NCBI GenBank assembly: GCA_963758365.1
Contig: CAVWVB010000001.1
Span: 1,178,001 to 1,242,000, forward strand
DNA length: 64,000 nt
Source of the DNA: Dokdonella_A sp963758365
GTDB lineage: Bacteria; Pseudomonadota; Gammaproteobacteria; Xanthomonadales; Rhodanobacteraceae
Reading direction: 5' to 3'
Shown here: positions 47,060 to 56,029 of the stretch, piece by piece
Numbering within the stretch: the stretch's first letter is position 1
Layout of the letters: each line of letters starts with the position of its first letter
Made by a program: the position numbers and the translations under genes
Notes under the pieces: generated by a model
Told to the model about the DNA's origin: nothing
Databases searched by the model: none
Seen by the model: only the letters and a program-made list of their open reading frames with translations

Positions 47060-48619
47060 ATGCGCGGTTTGCCTTTCAGAACGGCCTCGGCGCTGCTCGT
47101 GCTGTTCATGGCGACGCCCGCCTTGGCCAACTACGACGGGACGCTGGACAGCAGCCTCGATCCAACGCTTGGCGCACCTCCGTTTTATGGCGTGCCGGGC
47201 TTGTTCCAGTACCTGATCGATCTGGGCGGAACAGGCCAGTACATCGACAACGATTACGTGGCAGCGACCGTGGTGCAGGTCGACGGCAAGATCCTCGCGG
47301 CCGGTTTTTCCTGGAACACGTTCCAGGGCACGGACCAGAACGCGTGCGTGCTGACGCGTTTCAACGCCGACGGAACGCTCGACGGCGGTTTTGGCGGTGT
47401 CGGGCACGGCCGGATCGTCGTCAACTTCAGTCCCGCGGTTGGCGAAAACGACTGCTATTTCAGCGCGATCGCGCAGCAGGGTGACGGCAGGATCGTGGTT
47501 GCAGGCAACACCACCGTGGCCACGCATGGCGAGCGCGGCGTGGTATTCCGCTACAACGCGAACGGTTCGCCTGACACCACGTTCAACAATGGTGGATCCG
47601 GGAACTACGTGATTGCCGGCGACAACACCGCGTTCAGCAGCGTAGTCATCGATGCGGACGGAACGGTCCTTGCGGCCGGACACGGCATCCAGGATGGAGC
47701 GTCCGACGCGGATTTTTTCCTCGAGGCCTGGTCGGGCACGAACGGCAATGCGATCTATTGGCGCTCGCATGCGTTCGACCTCGGCGCCGATGACGACGAT
47801 CGCTCCTATGCGATGGTGTTGCAGAAAAACGTCTGTATCGGCCAGCTTTGCGCTCCGCACGACGAGCTGTATCTGGTCGGCAGCGCCAACAACACCGCTT
47901 ACGCCGACGGCCTGGCCAACCACGATTGCGCGGTCGTCGCCTACACGCGCACGCAAGGCGATTCGGGGTTCTTTCTTGATTCCGGCTTCGCCGGCAGTGG
48001 CGCCGAGACCTTTGATTTTCCGGAGGACTCCAACGAAGGCGACAATATCTGCCGCGCAGCGCTGAGCCGGCCCGGATACGGCGTGATCATCGGCGGCGAG
48101 AACTACTTCATCTCGACGCTGGGTGGCCCGCCGGGTCTTGCCAGCGTCTTTGCGCTGGCGGAGGTCGATCCGAACGGCGGCGTCATCCTCCACCATGCGT
48201 TCGACACGTTCCAGGAGCTGTCGGCTCCGGGCATCTTCAACGGCATCTTCGCGATGGCGCATGAGCCCAACGGCAAACTGATCGTGACCGGTTATGCGGG
48301 CACCAGCAATGCAAACCATCAGCCATCGGACGTCGGGGTCATGCGTTTCAACGCGAACTTCAGTCCCGATTCCAGCTTCGGCAACGATGGTCTGGGCCTC
48401 GCGATCCTGAGCCTCGACGGGCTCGGCGGCCTGCCGGCTGGGCAACGCGAGTGGGCGACCGCGCTAGCGCTCGACAACCGCGGCCATATCGTCGTGACCG
48501 GCGAGCGTTCGAGGATTTTTGGCGTCCTCGAGGACTACGACTGGCTGGTCGGCCGCCTCGACACTTCGGACGAGATTTTCCGCGATGGCCTCGACGGCGT
48601 CGTGCCACACGTGCAATAG
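47060..48619 (+). CDS. Exported delta-60 repeat beta-propeller protein, copy 2
   Basis: 519 residues from the ATG at 47060, signal peptide MRGLPFRTASALLVLFMATPALA. It is a paralogue of the preceding gene: both begin their mature part with YDGTLDSSLDP- or HDGTIDASFGP-like sequence, share the inner block CIGQLCAPHDELYLVGSAN / CAGQNCLLPRDRFYVVGYSD, and end in EIFRDGLDG versus LIFADGFDA. Delta-60 repeats such as VDGKILAAGFSW and FNADGTLDGGFGGVG are visible. A secreted propeller of unknown role; tandem duplication inferred. Confidence 0.8.
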   Translation: MRGLPFRTASALLVLFMATPALANYDGTLDSSLDPTLGAPPFYGVPGLFQYLIDLGGTGQYIDNDYVAATVVQVDGKILAAGFSWNTFQGTDQNACVLTRFNADGTLDGGFGGVGHGRIVVNFSPAVGENDCYFSAIAQQGDGRIVVAGNTTVATHGERGVVFRYNANGSPDTTFNNGGSGNYVIAGDNTAFSSVVIDADGTVLAAGHGIQDGASDADFFLEAWSGTNGNAIYWRSHAFDLGADDDDRSYAMVLQKNVCIGQLCAPHDELYLVGSANNTAYADGLANHDCAVVAYTRTQGDSGFFLDSGFAGSGAETFDFPEDSNEGDNICRAALSRPGYGVIIGGENYFISTLGGPPGLASVFALAEVDPNGGVILHHAFDTFQELSAPGIFNGIFAMAHEPNGKLIVTGYAGTSNANHQPSDVGVMRFNANFSPDSSFGNDGLGLAILSLDGLGGLPAGQREWATALALDNRGHIVVTGERSRIFGVLEDYDWLVGRLDTSDEIFRDGLDGVVPHVQ

Positions 48620-48631
48620 GAACGAAACGCC

Positions 48632-49109
48632 ATGTCCAGATATTCCGTTTCCGGCGTGGGGGAATGCGTCCTCGCAATCGCTGCCACCTGGTTTGCCTGC
48701 CTGCCCGCCGTCGCTGCCGACCTGAATCGGCTCGATGCGGGCCTCTGGGAGCATTTCGATCAATGTGTCCGAGGACGGCACGTCCTGGCATGCGGCCGAG
48801 GCGGGTACGAGTTGCCTCTCGGGGGCGGACGCGGCGGGCTGGGATGCTCAGGTGCGCGAACAGATCGCTGCTGCCCATTGTTCCGTCGACGCGCTGGCGG
48901 TGTCCGATGGCGCGATCTCCGGGGTGATCACCTGCCCGGATATCGACCGTTCGAGGGTGCGCATCGCCGGCCAGTACACGCCACGCGCCTACGCGATCGA
49001 CGTGGCGGCGTCGGCCAGCGTCGACAGGTCTGGCGCCGGCGGCTCGGCACGTTCGCCGATCAAGCGGTTTGCGCAGTGGCGCGGTCGCCGGGTCGGACCG
49101 TGCGGATGA
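48632..49109 (+). pseudogene. Frameshifted DUF3617-type exported protein
   Basis: The first frame from the ATG at 48632 has a signal peptide and then AADLNRLDAGLWE, the normal start of DUF3617 proteins, but it then turns into unconserved Arg/Gly-rich sequence. In another frame from 48753 the family continues: ISINVSEDGTSWH, AGTSCLSGADAAG, AHCSVDALAVSDGAISGVITC and a typical GQYTPRAYAIDV end. Removing one base at about 48752 joins GLWE to ISINV. So this is a single-base frameshift in a roughly 158-codon gene: a true pseudogene or a sequencing error. It follows the second delta-60 gene by 12 bases. Confidence 0.7.
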
Positions 49110-49232
49110 TCGATTCGCCGCGATGCAGCGAACGAAACTTGGGTGGTGCCTGCGTCCGTTCCGTGGCACCGGTTCAACGGGAGGAGTAGCGATGCACGGT
49201 GCTCGATTCGAGATCGCGCCGGCCACAGTCGC

Positions 49233-49461
49233 GTGCAGCCGGTGCGACGCGTCGCGCTAGTCCTGACCATGACGCTGATCCCGATGGCCTGCGGCGACAC
49301 CGCGCTCGCATCGAGTGGCGGCTCGTACGCGATCGATCCCTCGGTGATCGCAGGCGGTGGCGCGACGCTCGGTGGGGCACGTTCCCGTGATCGGCAAGGC
49401 GATGCAGAACCTCGACGTGGCCGCGAACGGAACGATCCAGATGTTCGTGATGTTGCGCTAG
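49233..49461 (+). pseudogene. Decayed exported-protein fragment
   Basis: From the GTG at 49233 one frame reads as a signal peptide followed by SSGGSYAIDPSVIAGGGATLGG. This matches the start of exported proteins common in this bacterial group. The frame then degenerates near 49375. In the next frame a coding-looking tail KAMQNLDVAANGTIQMFVML ends at TAG 49459-49461. The two pieces do not make one normal protein. The whole 49110-49585 gap otherwise contains no usable gene. Confidence 0.4.
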
Positions 49462-49585
49462 GGAGCGCGCGGAACGGGTGCGAAAGCGCCGTGAATTCCT
49501 GCAGATTCGGATATGCGCGTTTGGGGCGAGGCGTTGCATGCTTCGCCCCGGTTGTCGGTTGGAACGATTGCAGTCATCAGCGCGG

Positions 49586-52510
49586 TCAGTGATCAAGTCT
49601 CCGAATCAGATCGGCTGCGTAAGGCGTGGCCAGCGCTTGTAATCTGGGCTCGAGATCGCGACGCAGCGCAGTGGCCTCGGCACTCTGCCCGAGCGCGGTC
49701 ATCGCGGCGACGAGACCGGTTTCGACTTCGAGCACACGCGGATCGCCGGCGGAGAACAAGCGTCGGCGCAACGCAAGGGCTTCGCGCAGCAACGGCTCGG
49801 CGTCGCGCGCTTGTCCGAGGGCGAGGTCTGCGCGCGCCAATGCAAACAGCGGCGCGGCGATCGTGGCATTGCCGCTCGCGAGGCCATGGCGTGCGATCTC
49901 GAGCGTCGCGCGGGCTTGCGAGCGCGCCTGAGCGGGTTCGCCGAGTTCGAGATCGGCCTGGCTGAGCGCGCTGCGCAGGAAGATCACGATCGGCGAGGGC
50001 GTGGCGGCGGCGGTGCCGATTGCGGCGAGCGCGTTGCGCAACTCGCCAGCGGCCTCGCTGCTGCGGTGGTCGAGCCGCAGCGCGTCGCCCAGATAGGCAC
50101 GATCCTTGGCCAGCCACAACGACGAAGCCGGCTCGACCCTGGACTCGCTTGCGACCAGGTGACGCAACGTTGCCTCCGCATCGGCATAGCGACCCTGCAT
50201 CGTCAGCGCCACGCCGAGGTTGGCCATCGCGTCGAAGCTGTCCGGCGAATCGTCCGCACCGTGGATCTTCGTCCAGACCGCGAGCGCCTCGCGCGCCGCG
50301 GATGCGGCTTCGGCGAACTGGCCGGTGCCGCGGTAGTCGGCTGCGAGTGCATTCCAGGTGTAGGCGAGTTGCTCGGGACGCCGTGCGCCGATCTTCCTGA
50401 CCGTATCGAGCAGTGCGAGGTGGCCGTCGCGCGCTTCGGCGTATCGTCCTGCCTGCGCAAGTGCGAGGTAAAGGTTCGATCGCGCGACAATGGTTTCGCG
50501 GTGATCCGCGCCGTATATCCGTGCAGCGATGTCCGCGGCTTCGCGCAACGACTTCTCTGCACCACCGGTATCGCCGCTGTGACCCTGTGCCGAGGCCAGC
50601 GTCTCCAGTCCGTCGAGCACCGAGCTGTGGATGCGGCCATGCAGCGAGGTGGCCAGGGCGATGGCCTCGTGCGCGGTCGCGATTGCCTCGTCGTTGCGCG
50701 ACAGCTCCTTGAGGGCGAACGCCAGCAGCAGCATGTCGTCCAGACTTGCCGCGCTGCGTGGTCCGAATTGCGCGCGGTCCATGGCCAGTGCTGCGCGCAG
50801 CGCGGGCTCCGCGTCCGCGGCCCGATCCTGTCCGATCTGTGCCCTGGCGAGCAGGCGACGTGCCGTCGACGCCGATTGCGCGCCGGAACGACCCGCGGCC
50901 TGCGCAAAAACCAGCGCTTGCCGCACGTGCGTCGCGGCGGAATCGTAAAGATTCTTTTCCAGCTCGGCGCGCGCCAGCGCGAGCAGGCTGCGTGCCTTGA
51001 CGTCGGCGGGTACCTGCGGTCCCGCGCTGTCAACGACGGCATGCTGCAACAGCGGCTCGGCGTGCGCATAGTCGCCGATGTCCCAGTACAGACTGCCGAT
51101 CAGGCTGGTCAGGTCGGTCTGGATCGCCGGAGTTCGCGGGATGTCCGCTGCAAGTTCCGTTTCGCCCTTGTCGAGAAGCTGCTGCGCAGTGAGCGGCTGT
51201 CCGTGGTTCCTGTCCGGATTGGCCTGCTCGAACACGCCGACAAGGAACTCGCGCACGGCCTCGGCGCGCGTGGCCTGTTCGCGCGCAGCGCGCATCTGCA
51301 GCAGCGCGAACAGCGTCGTCGCGAACAATGCCAGGGTCGCGAAGGCGGCGAGTGTGACCGCAGCGCGGTGCCGCAGCACGAACTTGCGCGAGCGCTGCAC
51401 GGCGCTGTCGCGCTGCGCGCGCAGTGGAAATCCGGCCAGATGCCGACGCACGTCCTCGGCGAGCGCGTCGGCATCCGCGTAGCGCAGCGCGGGATCGTGA
51501 CGCAGGGCCTTGATCACGATCTGGTCGAGATCGCCACGCAGGCGTCGCGCCGACAGTGGGCTGGCAGCCGTTGCAGCGCGCGAGGGCGGTGGCGGTTCGC
51601 CCCGCGCCTGTGCGACTGCGAGCGCGACCGGCGTGTCGTCGGCCAATGCATAGGGCCGCGTGCCGACCAGCAACTCGTGAAGCATCACGCCGAGCGCGTA
51701 GACATCGCTGGAGATGCCGACCGGCTTGCCGGCGAGCTGCTCGGGTGCCGCATAGCCGGGTGTCAGTGCGCGCGCCTGCGTCTGCGTCGCGTGCGGCGCA
51801 TGTCCGGTGCCGAGCAGCCGCGCGATGCCGAAATCCAGCAGCCTGGGCTGGCCATTGCGGTCGACCAGCACGTTTGAGGGTTTGAGGTCGCAGTGCACGA
51901 CAAACTGACGATGCGCATAGGCCACGGCTTCGCAGATCGCGATCACGAGTTCGAGACGCGCTTCGACTCCAAGTGCGTGCGACGTGCAGTACTCGTTCAA
52001 TGGCGCGCCTTCGACATACTGCATCGCGAACCATGGCCTGCCGCATGCATCGACGCCGCCGTCGACGAGACCGGCGATGCCGGGATGGTCGAGACGCGCG
52101 AGGATGCGGCGCTCGGCGAGGAAGCGCGCGATCGCGATATCCGACGCGAACTCGCCGCGGATGACTTTCAGGGCGACCTGTTGCTCGTATTCGCCGTCGG
52201 CGCGCTCGGCAAGAAACACGCGACCCATGCCGCCGGCACCCAGTTCGCGAACCACCTCCCAGGCGCCGATGCGGCTCGGCAAGGCACCGTCCGGTCCCGC
52301 GCCGACGAGTTGCTCGCGCCATCCGGCGACATCGGCGACGAGATCGCTCGCGCATGCATCGAGCGCGAGGAGGCGCTCGATTCGCGGTCGCACTGCGGGC
52401 TGGTCGCGGCACGCTTCGTCGAGAAGGCGCGCGCGCTCGTCCGCTGGCGCATCCGATACGCGTTCGAAGAGCGCGAAAAGCTGCGGCCAGTCGGACGGTG
52501 TCGAGTTCAT
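49586..52510 (-). CDS. Ser/Thr protein kinase with TPR sensor region
   Basis: 974 residues. Kinase domain about 85-350: glycine loop LGAGGMGRVF, VALKVIRG, catalytic HCDLKPSN (Cys replaces the Arg of HRD, a non-RD kinase), DFG (LLDFGIARLL), and APEQLAG. One membrane helix near 387 (LAAFATLALFATTLFALL) separates it from a long TPR-rich part (410-970) on the other side of the membrane. The start ATG overlaps the stop of the sigma-factor gene by four bases. The pairing of this kinase type with an ECF sigma factor is known in related bacteria. Confidence 0.9.
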   Translation of the reverse strand: MNSTPSDWPQLFALFERVSDAPADERARLLDEACRDQPAVRPRIERLLALDACASDLVADVAGWREQLVGAGPDGALPSRIGAWEVVRELGAGGMGRVFLAERADGEYEQQVALKVIRGEFASDIAIARFLAERRILARLDHPGIAGLVDGGVDACGRPWFAMQYVEGAPLNEYCTSHALGVEARLELVIAICEAVAYAHRQFVVHCDLKPSNVLVDRNGQPRLLDFGIARLLGTGHAPHATQTQARALTPGYAAPEQLAGKPVGISSDVYALGVMLHELLVGTRPYALADDTPVALAVAQARGEPPPPSRAATAASPLSARRLRGDLDQIVIKALRHDPALRYADADALAEDVRRHLAGFPLRAQRDSAVQRSRKFVLRHRAAVTLAAFATLALFATTLFALLQMRAAREQATRAEAVREFLVGVFEQANPDRNHGQPLTAQQLLDKGETELAADIPRTPAIQTDLTSLIGSLYWDIGDYAHAEPLLQHAVVDSAGPQVPADVKARSLLALARAELEKNLYDSAATHVRQALVFAQAAGRSGAQSASTARRLLARAQIGQDRAADAEPALRAALAMDRAQFGPRSAASLDDMLLLAFALKELSRNDEAIATAHEAIALATSLHGRIHSSVLDGLETLASAQGHSGDTGGAEKSLREAADIAARIYGADHRETIVARSNLYLALAQAGRYAEARDGHLALLDTVRKIGARRPEQLAYTWNALAADYRGTGQFAEAASAAREALAVWTKIHGADDSPDSFDAMANLGVALTMQGRYADAEATLRHLVASESRVEPASSLWLAKDRAYLGDALRLDHRSSEAAGELRNALAAIGTAAATPSPIVIFLRSALSQADLELGEPAQARSQARATLEIARHGLASGNATIAAPLFALARADLALGQARDAEPLLREALALRRRLFSAGDPRVLEVETGLVAAMTALGQSAEATALRRDLEPRLQALATPYAADLIRRLDH

Positions 52511-53034
52511 GCTGGGAGCTGATCGAGCAGGAAAACGCGCGCGTTGCGCCAGAGACGGAAAACGCTGCGCTCGGAAACGCCCTCGAGGTCGGCAATCTCG
52601 CTGAACTCCAGACCCGAGAAGACATGCAGGTCAACGATGCGCGCGAGTCGCGCGTCGACATCGGCAAGGCGGCATAGCGCACTGTCGAGTTCGAGCATCG
52701 GCACCGGTGCCGCAACCGCGTTGCCCACGTCCGTGCGGTCGATCGTAACCGCCACGTGGCGACGCTTGTCCGCATTGAGCTTGCGCGCGTGGTCGACCAG
52801 GACCTGGCGCATGGCGCGCGCGGCGATCGCGAGGAATTCGTTGCGGGTGAGGCCGGAAGCCTCGATGCCGGAGCGCAGCTTGAACCAGGTCTCGTGGACC
52901 AGCGCAGTGGTGTTGATCGTGGCGGGACTGTGCGCGCGCCTGCGCTCGCGCCGCGCGATTCGATGCAACTCGGCGTAGGCCGCCGCAAACGCGTCGCTGT
53001 GGACGAGCGTGGGGGTGGAGTCGGAGTCGGCCAT
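52507..53034 (-). CDS. ECF-type RNA polymerase sigma factor
   Basis: 175 residues from the ATG at 53034 (MADSDSTPTL). Sigma-2 region AYAELHRIARRERRRAHSPATINTTALVHETWFKL and sigma-4 region with DVDARLARIVDLHVFSGLEFSEIADLEGVSERSVFRLWRNAR. It belongs to the ECF group in which a kinase replaces the anti-sigma factor. Its stop codon overlaps the start of the kinase gene, so the kinase probably controls it by phosphorylation (inference from the family). Confidence 0.9.
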   Translation of the reverse strand: MADSDSTPTLVHSDAFAAAYAELHRIARRERRRAHSPATINTTALVHETWFKLRSGIEASGLTRNEFLAIAARAMRQVLVDHARKLNADKRRHVAVTIDRTDVGNAVAAPVPMLELDSALCRLADVDARLARIVDLHVFSGLEFSEIADLEGVSERSVFRLWRNARVFLLDQLPA

Positions 53035-53048
53035 GATGCGGCTGGTCA

Positions 53049-54077
53049 ATGCGCGGCATCGGGAACGTTGCGCGGATCATGCCACGTCTGGCGTATCTGG
53101 AACGCGGACGCCCGTCCGGCGCGGTAGCCGACCTGGCCGGTATCATCGACAGCCTTCGTCATGCCGACCCTGCCCGCGTGAACAGTACGGGATCCGAATG
53201 CGCAACAACCGCGATCGCCCGCAGTCCCGCGAAGCGGGCCGCCGCGCCGCTGCATCCGCTGCTGCACGCCTGGAGCACGCACCTGCATCTGTTTGCGGAT
53301 CGCGAGGACGCCGGGATCGCCGCCCTGGAGCGCGCGCGTGTGCGAACGCAGGCCGCGGACGGCATCGCGCGCCCCGCGCCGCGCGTCCAGGATGCGGCCC
53401 TGCTCGCAGACGGACTGCACTACGAAACCCGGATAGCCGAGCGCGGCATTCTCGCGACGCGGGTCGGCATGCCCCACGACGTCGCCAACGCGCTGATCTG
53501 GCTGCGACATCCGCACCTCAAGCGCGCGTTGAACACGCGTCAGGTCGAGGACATCGCGCGTGTAGGCCCGAAGCAGCGCACGCGCGCGCAGTGCGCGCTG
53601 ACCCAGTTCGACGAGGCGGGCGCGATCGTCTGGCTCGGCGATCCGACGCTGCTGCCGCTCTGGGACGCGCACGACTGGTCCGCACTTTTCCTGCGCGAAC
53701 GAGACGCCTGGGGCACGCGTATCGCGCTGACCGTGTTCGGTCACGCGCTGCTCGAGCATGTCTGGCTGGCGCGCGCATTGCCGGTTGCCAAGGCACTGGT
53801 CGTGCAGCTGTCCCCGCGGGAGTTCGGGCGGCGCACCGTCGGCAACGGAGCGCTGATCTCCCGCTGGTCCGCGCGCGAGACGCAGGTTGCGCGTGCGATC
53901 GCACACAACGAACTGCTTGGCGATCCGCAGGAGCTCAGACCGCTGCCGCTGGCCGGCATTCCGGGCTGGCACGAAGACAATCGCAGCGAATCGTTCTTCA
54001 TCGACACCGCATGTTTCCGCCCGCTGCGACCGGGCCGGTGCTACCCGGCGCCGCTCGATATTCGGGATCGCCGGTAG
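53049..54077 (+). CDS. DUF3025 family protein, start uncertain
   Basis: Up to 342 residues. The conserved part starts around PLHPLLHAWSTHLHLF and contains GLHYETRIAERG, PHDVANALIWLRHPHLKRALNTRQ, TQFDEAGAIVWL and TVFGHALLEHVW, which fit DUF3025. The first 60 codons are not conserved-looking and may be leader; GTG 53178 is an alternative start near the family's usual length. No clear ribosome-binding site precedes any option. Function unknown. It is divergent from the sigma factor. Confidence 0.78.
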   Translation: MRGIGNVARIMPRLAYLERGRPSGAVADLAGIIDSLRHADPARVNSTGSECATTAIARSPAKRAAAPLHPLLHAWSTHLHLFADREDAGIAALERARVRTQAADGIARPAPRVQDAALLADGLHYETRIAERGILATRVGMPHDVANALIWLRHPHLKRALNTRQVEDIARVGPKQRTRAQCALTQFDEAGAIVWLGDPTLLPLWDAHDWSALFLRERDAWGTRIALTVFGHALLEHVWLARALPVAKALVVQLSPREFGRRTVGNGALISRWSARETQVARAIAHNELLGDPQELRPLPLAGIPGWHEDNRSESFFIDTACFRPLRPGRCYPAPLDIRDRR

Positions 54078-54273
54078 TCGCGGCGCGCCGTTCCGGGAAC
54101 TTTCCGCCGAATTTGCGGTATGTTCCGGAGGCTTTCGGATCCTGCCGCCACGCGGGTGATCGCTTCCCCCCGGGCTGCCGGGCGGGGTCCGCAGTGCCTT
54201 CGCAAGACCCTTCGTGCATGCGACCGACAGGCCCATGCATCCGTGCATTCTCGCAACAGGTGCAGAGACGACG

Positions 54274-55215
54274 ATGATCGAAACCCGACAGATCACCAAG
54301 CGCTACGGCGAATTCACTGCCGTCGACGCGATCAGTTTCAAGGTCGAGCCCGGCCAGGTACTCGGCTTCCTCGGTCCCAATGGCGCCGGCAAGTCCACGA
54401 CCATGAAGATGCTCGCCGGATTTCTCGCGCCGACTTCGGGCAGCGCGAGCGTCGCCGGGTTCGATGTCGAACAGCAGCCGCTCGAGGCCAAGCGCGCGCT
54501 CGGCTACCTGCCGGAAGGCGCGCCAAGCTACGGTGAAATGAGCGTACGCGAATTTCTCGACTTCATCGCCGACATGCGCGCCCTGAGCGGTGAATTGCGT
54601 TTCCGGCGCATCGACGATGCGGTCGAGCAATTGCACCTCGACCGCGTCATGGAGCAGCCGATCGACACCTTGTCGAAAGGATTCAAGCGCCGCGTCGGTC
54701 TCGCCGGCGCGATCCTGCACGATCCGAGGGTGCTTATCCTCGACGAGCCGACCGACGGTCTCGATCCGAACCAGAAACAGGAAGTGCGTACGCTGATCAA
54801 CTCGATGGCGAGCGACAAGACGATCATCATCTCCACGCACTTGCTCGAGGAGGTCCACGCGGTGTGCACGCGCGCGATCATCATCGCCGCAGGACGCGTG
54901 CTCGCCGATGCGACACCGGCCGAACTCGAGGCACGTTCTCGCTACCATCAGGCGGTTTCGCTGACCGCAGCCAATCTCGGCGAGGCGAAGGAAGCGCTGG
55001 CCCAGGTGCCCGATATCGCCACGATCGAAGTCGATCCGCAGGACAACCGCATTACCGCGTTCCCGAAGCCGGGACGCTCGATCTTCATCCCGGTCGGCGA
55101 CGCGCTCAAGGCGCGCAGGGTCGAAGTACGCGAACTTGCGCTCGAAGCCGGGCGCCTCGACGAGGTGTTCCGTTCGATCACCCAGGACGCGGTCGGCACG
55201 GAGGCGCGCACATGA
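54274..55215 (+). CDS. ABC exporter ATP-binding protein (Gld/CcmA type)
   Basis: 313 residues from the ATG at 54274 (MIETRQITKRYGEF). Walker A GPNGAGKST, signature LSKGFKRRVGLAGA, Walker B VLILDEPTDGLDP and switch STHLLEEV. The C-terminal 90 residues are the extra domain of this exporter group. It powers the membrane protein encoded downstream. The ATG at 54214 is rejected: the first 20 codons are not conserved. Confidence 0.93.
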   Translation: MIETRQITKRYGEFTAVDAISFKVEPGQVLGFLGPNGAGKSTTMKMLAGFLAPTSGSASVAGFDVEQQPLEAKRALGYLPEGAPSYGEMSVREFLDFIADMRALSGELRFRRIDDAVEQLHLDRVMEQPIDTLSKGFKRRVGLAGAILHDPRVLILDEPTDGLDPNQKQEVRTLINSMASDKTIIISTHLLEEVHAVCTRAIIIAAGRVLADATPAELEARSRYHQAVSLTAANLGEAKEALAQVPDIATIEVDPQDNRITAFPKPGRSIFIPVGDALKARRVEVRELALEAGRLDEVFRSITQDAVGTEART

Positions 55216-55286
55216 CCATTTCGCAACGCGAGCACCGCCAGCTGCGACACGCGTTCCACGATGCTCGCACGGAGGCCGGCGCATGA
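55212..55286 (+). CDS. 24-codon micro-ORF bridging two ABC genes
   Basis: ATG 55212 overlaps the ATPase stop codon (ATGA), and its TGA 55284-55286 overlaps the permease ATG at 55283 (again ATGA). The product starts MTISQREHRQLRHAFHD and is basic and polar. It may be only a coupling leader that keeps ribosomes moving between the two genes. GGAGG at 55271, inside it, serves the permease. Confidence 0.5.
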   Translation: MTISQREHRQLRHAFHDARTEAGA

Positions 55287-56017
55287 ACGGCACGACGACG
55301 ATCTTCAAGCGCGAGTTGCGCAGCTATTTCGCGACACCTGTCGCCTACGTGTTCATCGTGATCTTCCTGCTGCTGTCGGGGGCATTCACGTTCTATCTCG
55401 GCAGTTTCTACGAACGCGGCCAGGCGGACCTGCAGCCATTCTTCAACTTCCATCCATGGCTGTACCTGTTCCTGGTTCCGGCCGTATCGATGCGGCTGTG
55501 GGCCGAGGAACGCAAGAGCGGCACGATCGAACTGCTGCTGACCCTGCCGGTGACGATGTGGCAGGCGGTGTTCGGCAAGTTCCTCGCCGCATGGGCCTTC
55601 ATCGCGATCGCGCTGGTGCTGACGTTCCCGATCTGGCTGACCGTGAACTATCTCGGCAGCCCGGACAATGGGGTGATTTTCGCAAGCTACGTCGGTTCGC
55701 TGCTGATGGCCGGTGCATTCCTCGCGATCGGATCCTGCATCTCGGCGGCGACGCGCAACCAGGTCATCGCATTCATCCTGACCGTGGTCACGTGCTTCCT
55801 CTTTCTGCTCGCGGGCTTTCCGCTGGTGCTCGATTTCTTTCGCGTGTTCACGCCCCAGGGCGCGGTCGACGCGATTGCGGGCCTGAGCTTCCTGACCCAC
55901 TTCGCATCGATCAGCAAGGGCGTCATCGACTTGCGCGACCTGATCTATTTCCTGCTGATGATCGGGGTCTGGCTGTATGCGACCGCGGTGGTCATCGACA
56001 TGAAGAAAGCAGCCTGA
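55283..56017 (+). CDS. ABC exporter permease
   Basis: 244 residues from the ATG at 55283, preceded by GGAGG. Six membrane helices: FATPVAYVFIVIFLLLSGAF, then PWLYLFLVPAVSMRLWAEERKSGTIELLLTLPV (the typical cytoplasmic loop of ABC-2 permeases), and later AFIAIALVLTFPIWLTV and further helices. It forms the membrane part of the exporter with the ATPase upstream. The substrate is not predictable. Confidence 0.9.
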   Translation: MNGTTTIFKRELRSYFATPVAYVFIVIFLLLSGAFTFYLGSFYERGQADLQPFFNFHPWLYLFLVPAVSMRLWAEERKSGTIELLLTLPVTMWQAVFGKFLAAWAFIAIALVLTFPIWLTVNYLGSPDNGVIFASYVGSLLMAGAFLAIGSCISAATRNQVIAFILTVVTCFLFLLAGFPLVLDFFRVFTPQGAVDAIAGLSFLTHFASISKGVIDLRDLIYFLLMIGVWLYATAVVIDMKKAA

Positions 56018-56029
56018 GGAGGCCCCGGA

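Noticed and set aside
46010..48445. Minus-strand open frame of 811 codons opposite the delta-60 genes
   Set aside because: Spans two separate genes and their gap, with no recognisable domain. The plus strand has signal peptides and repeats.
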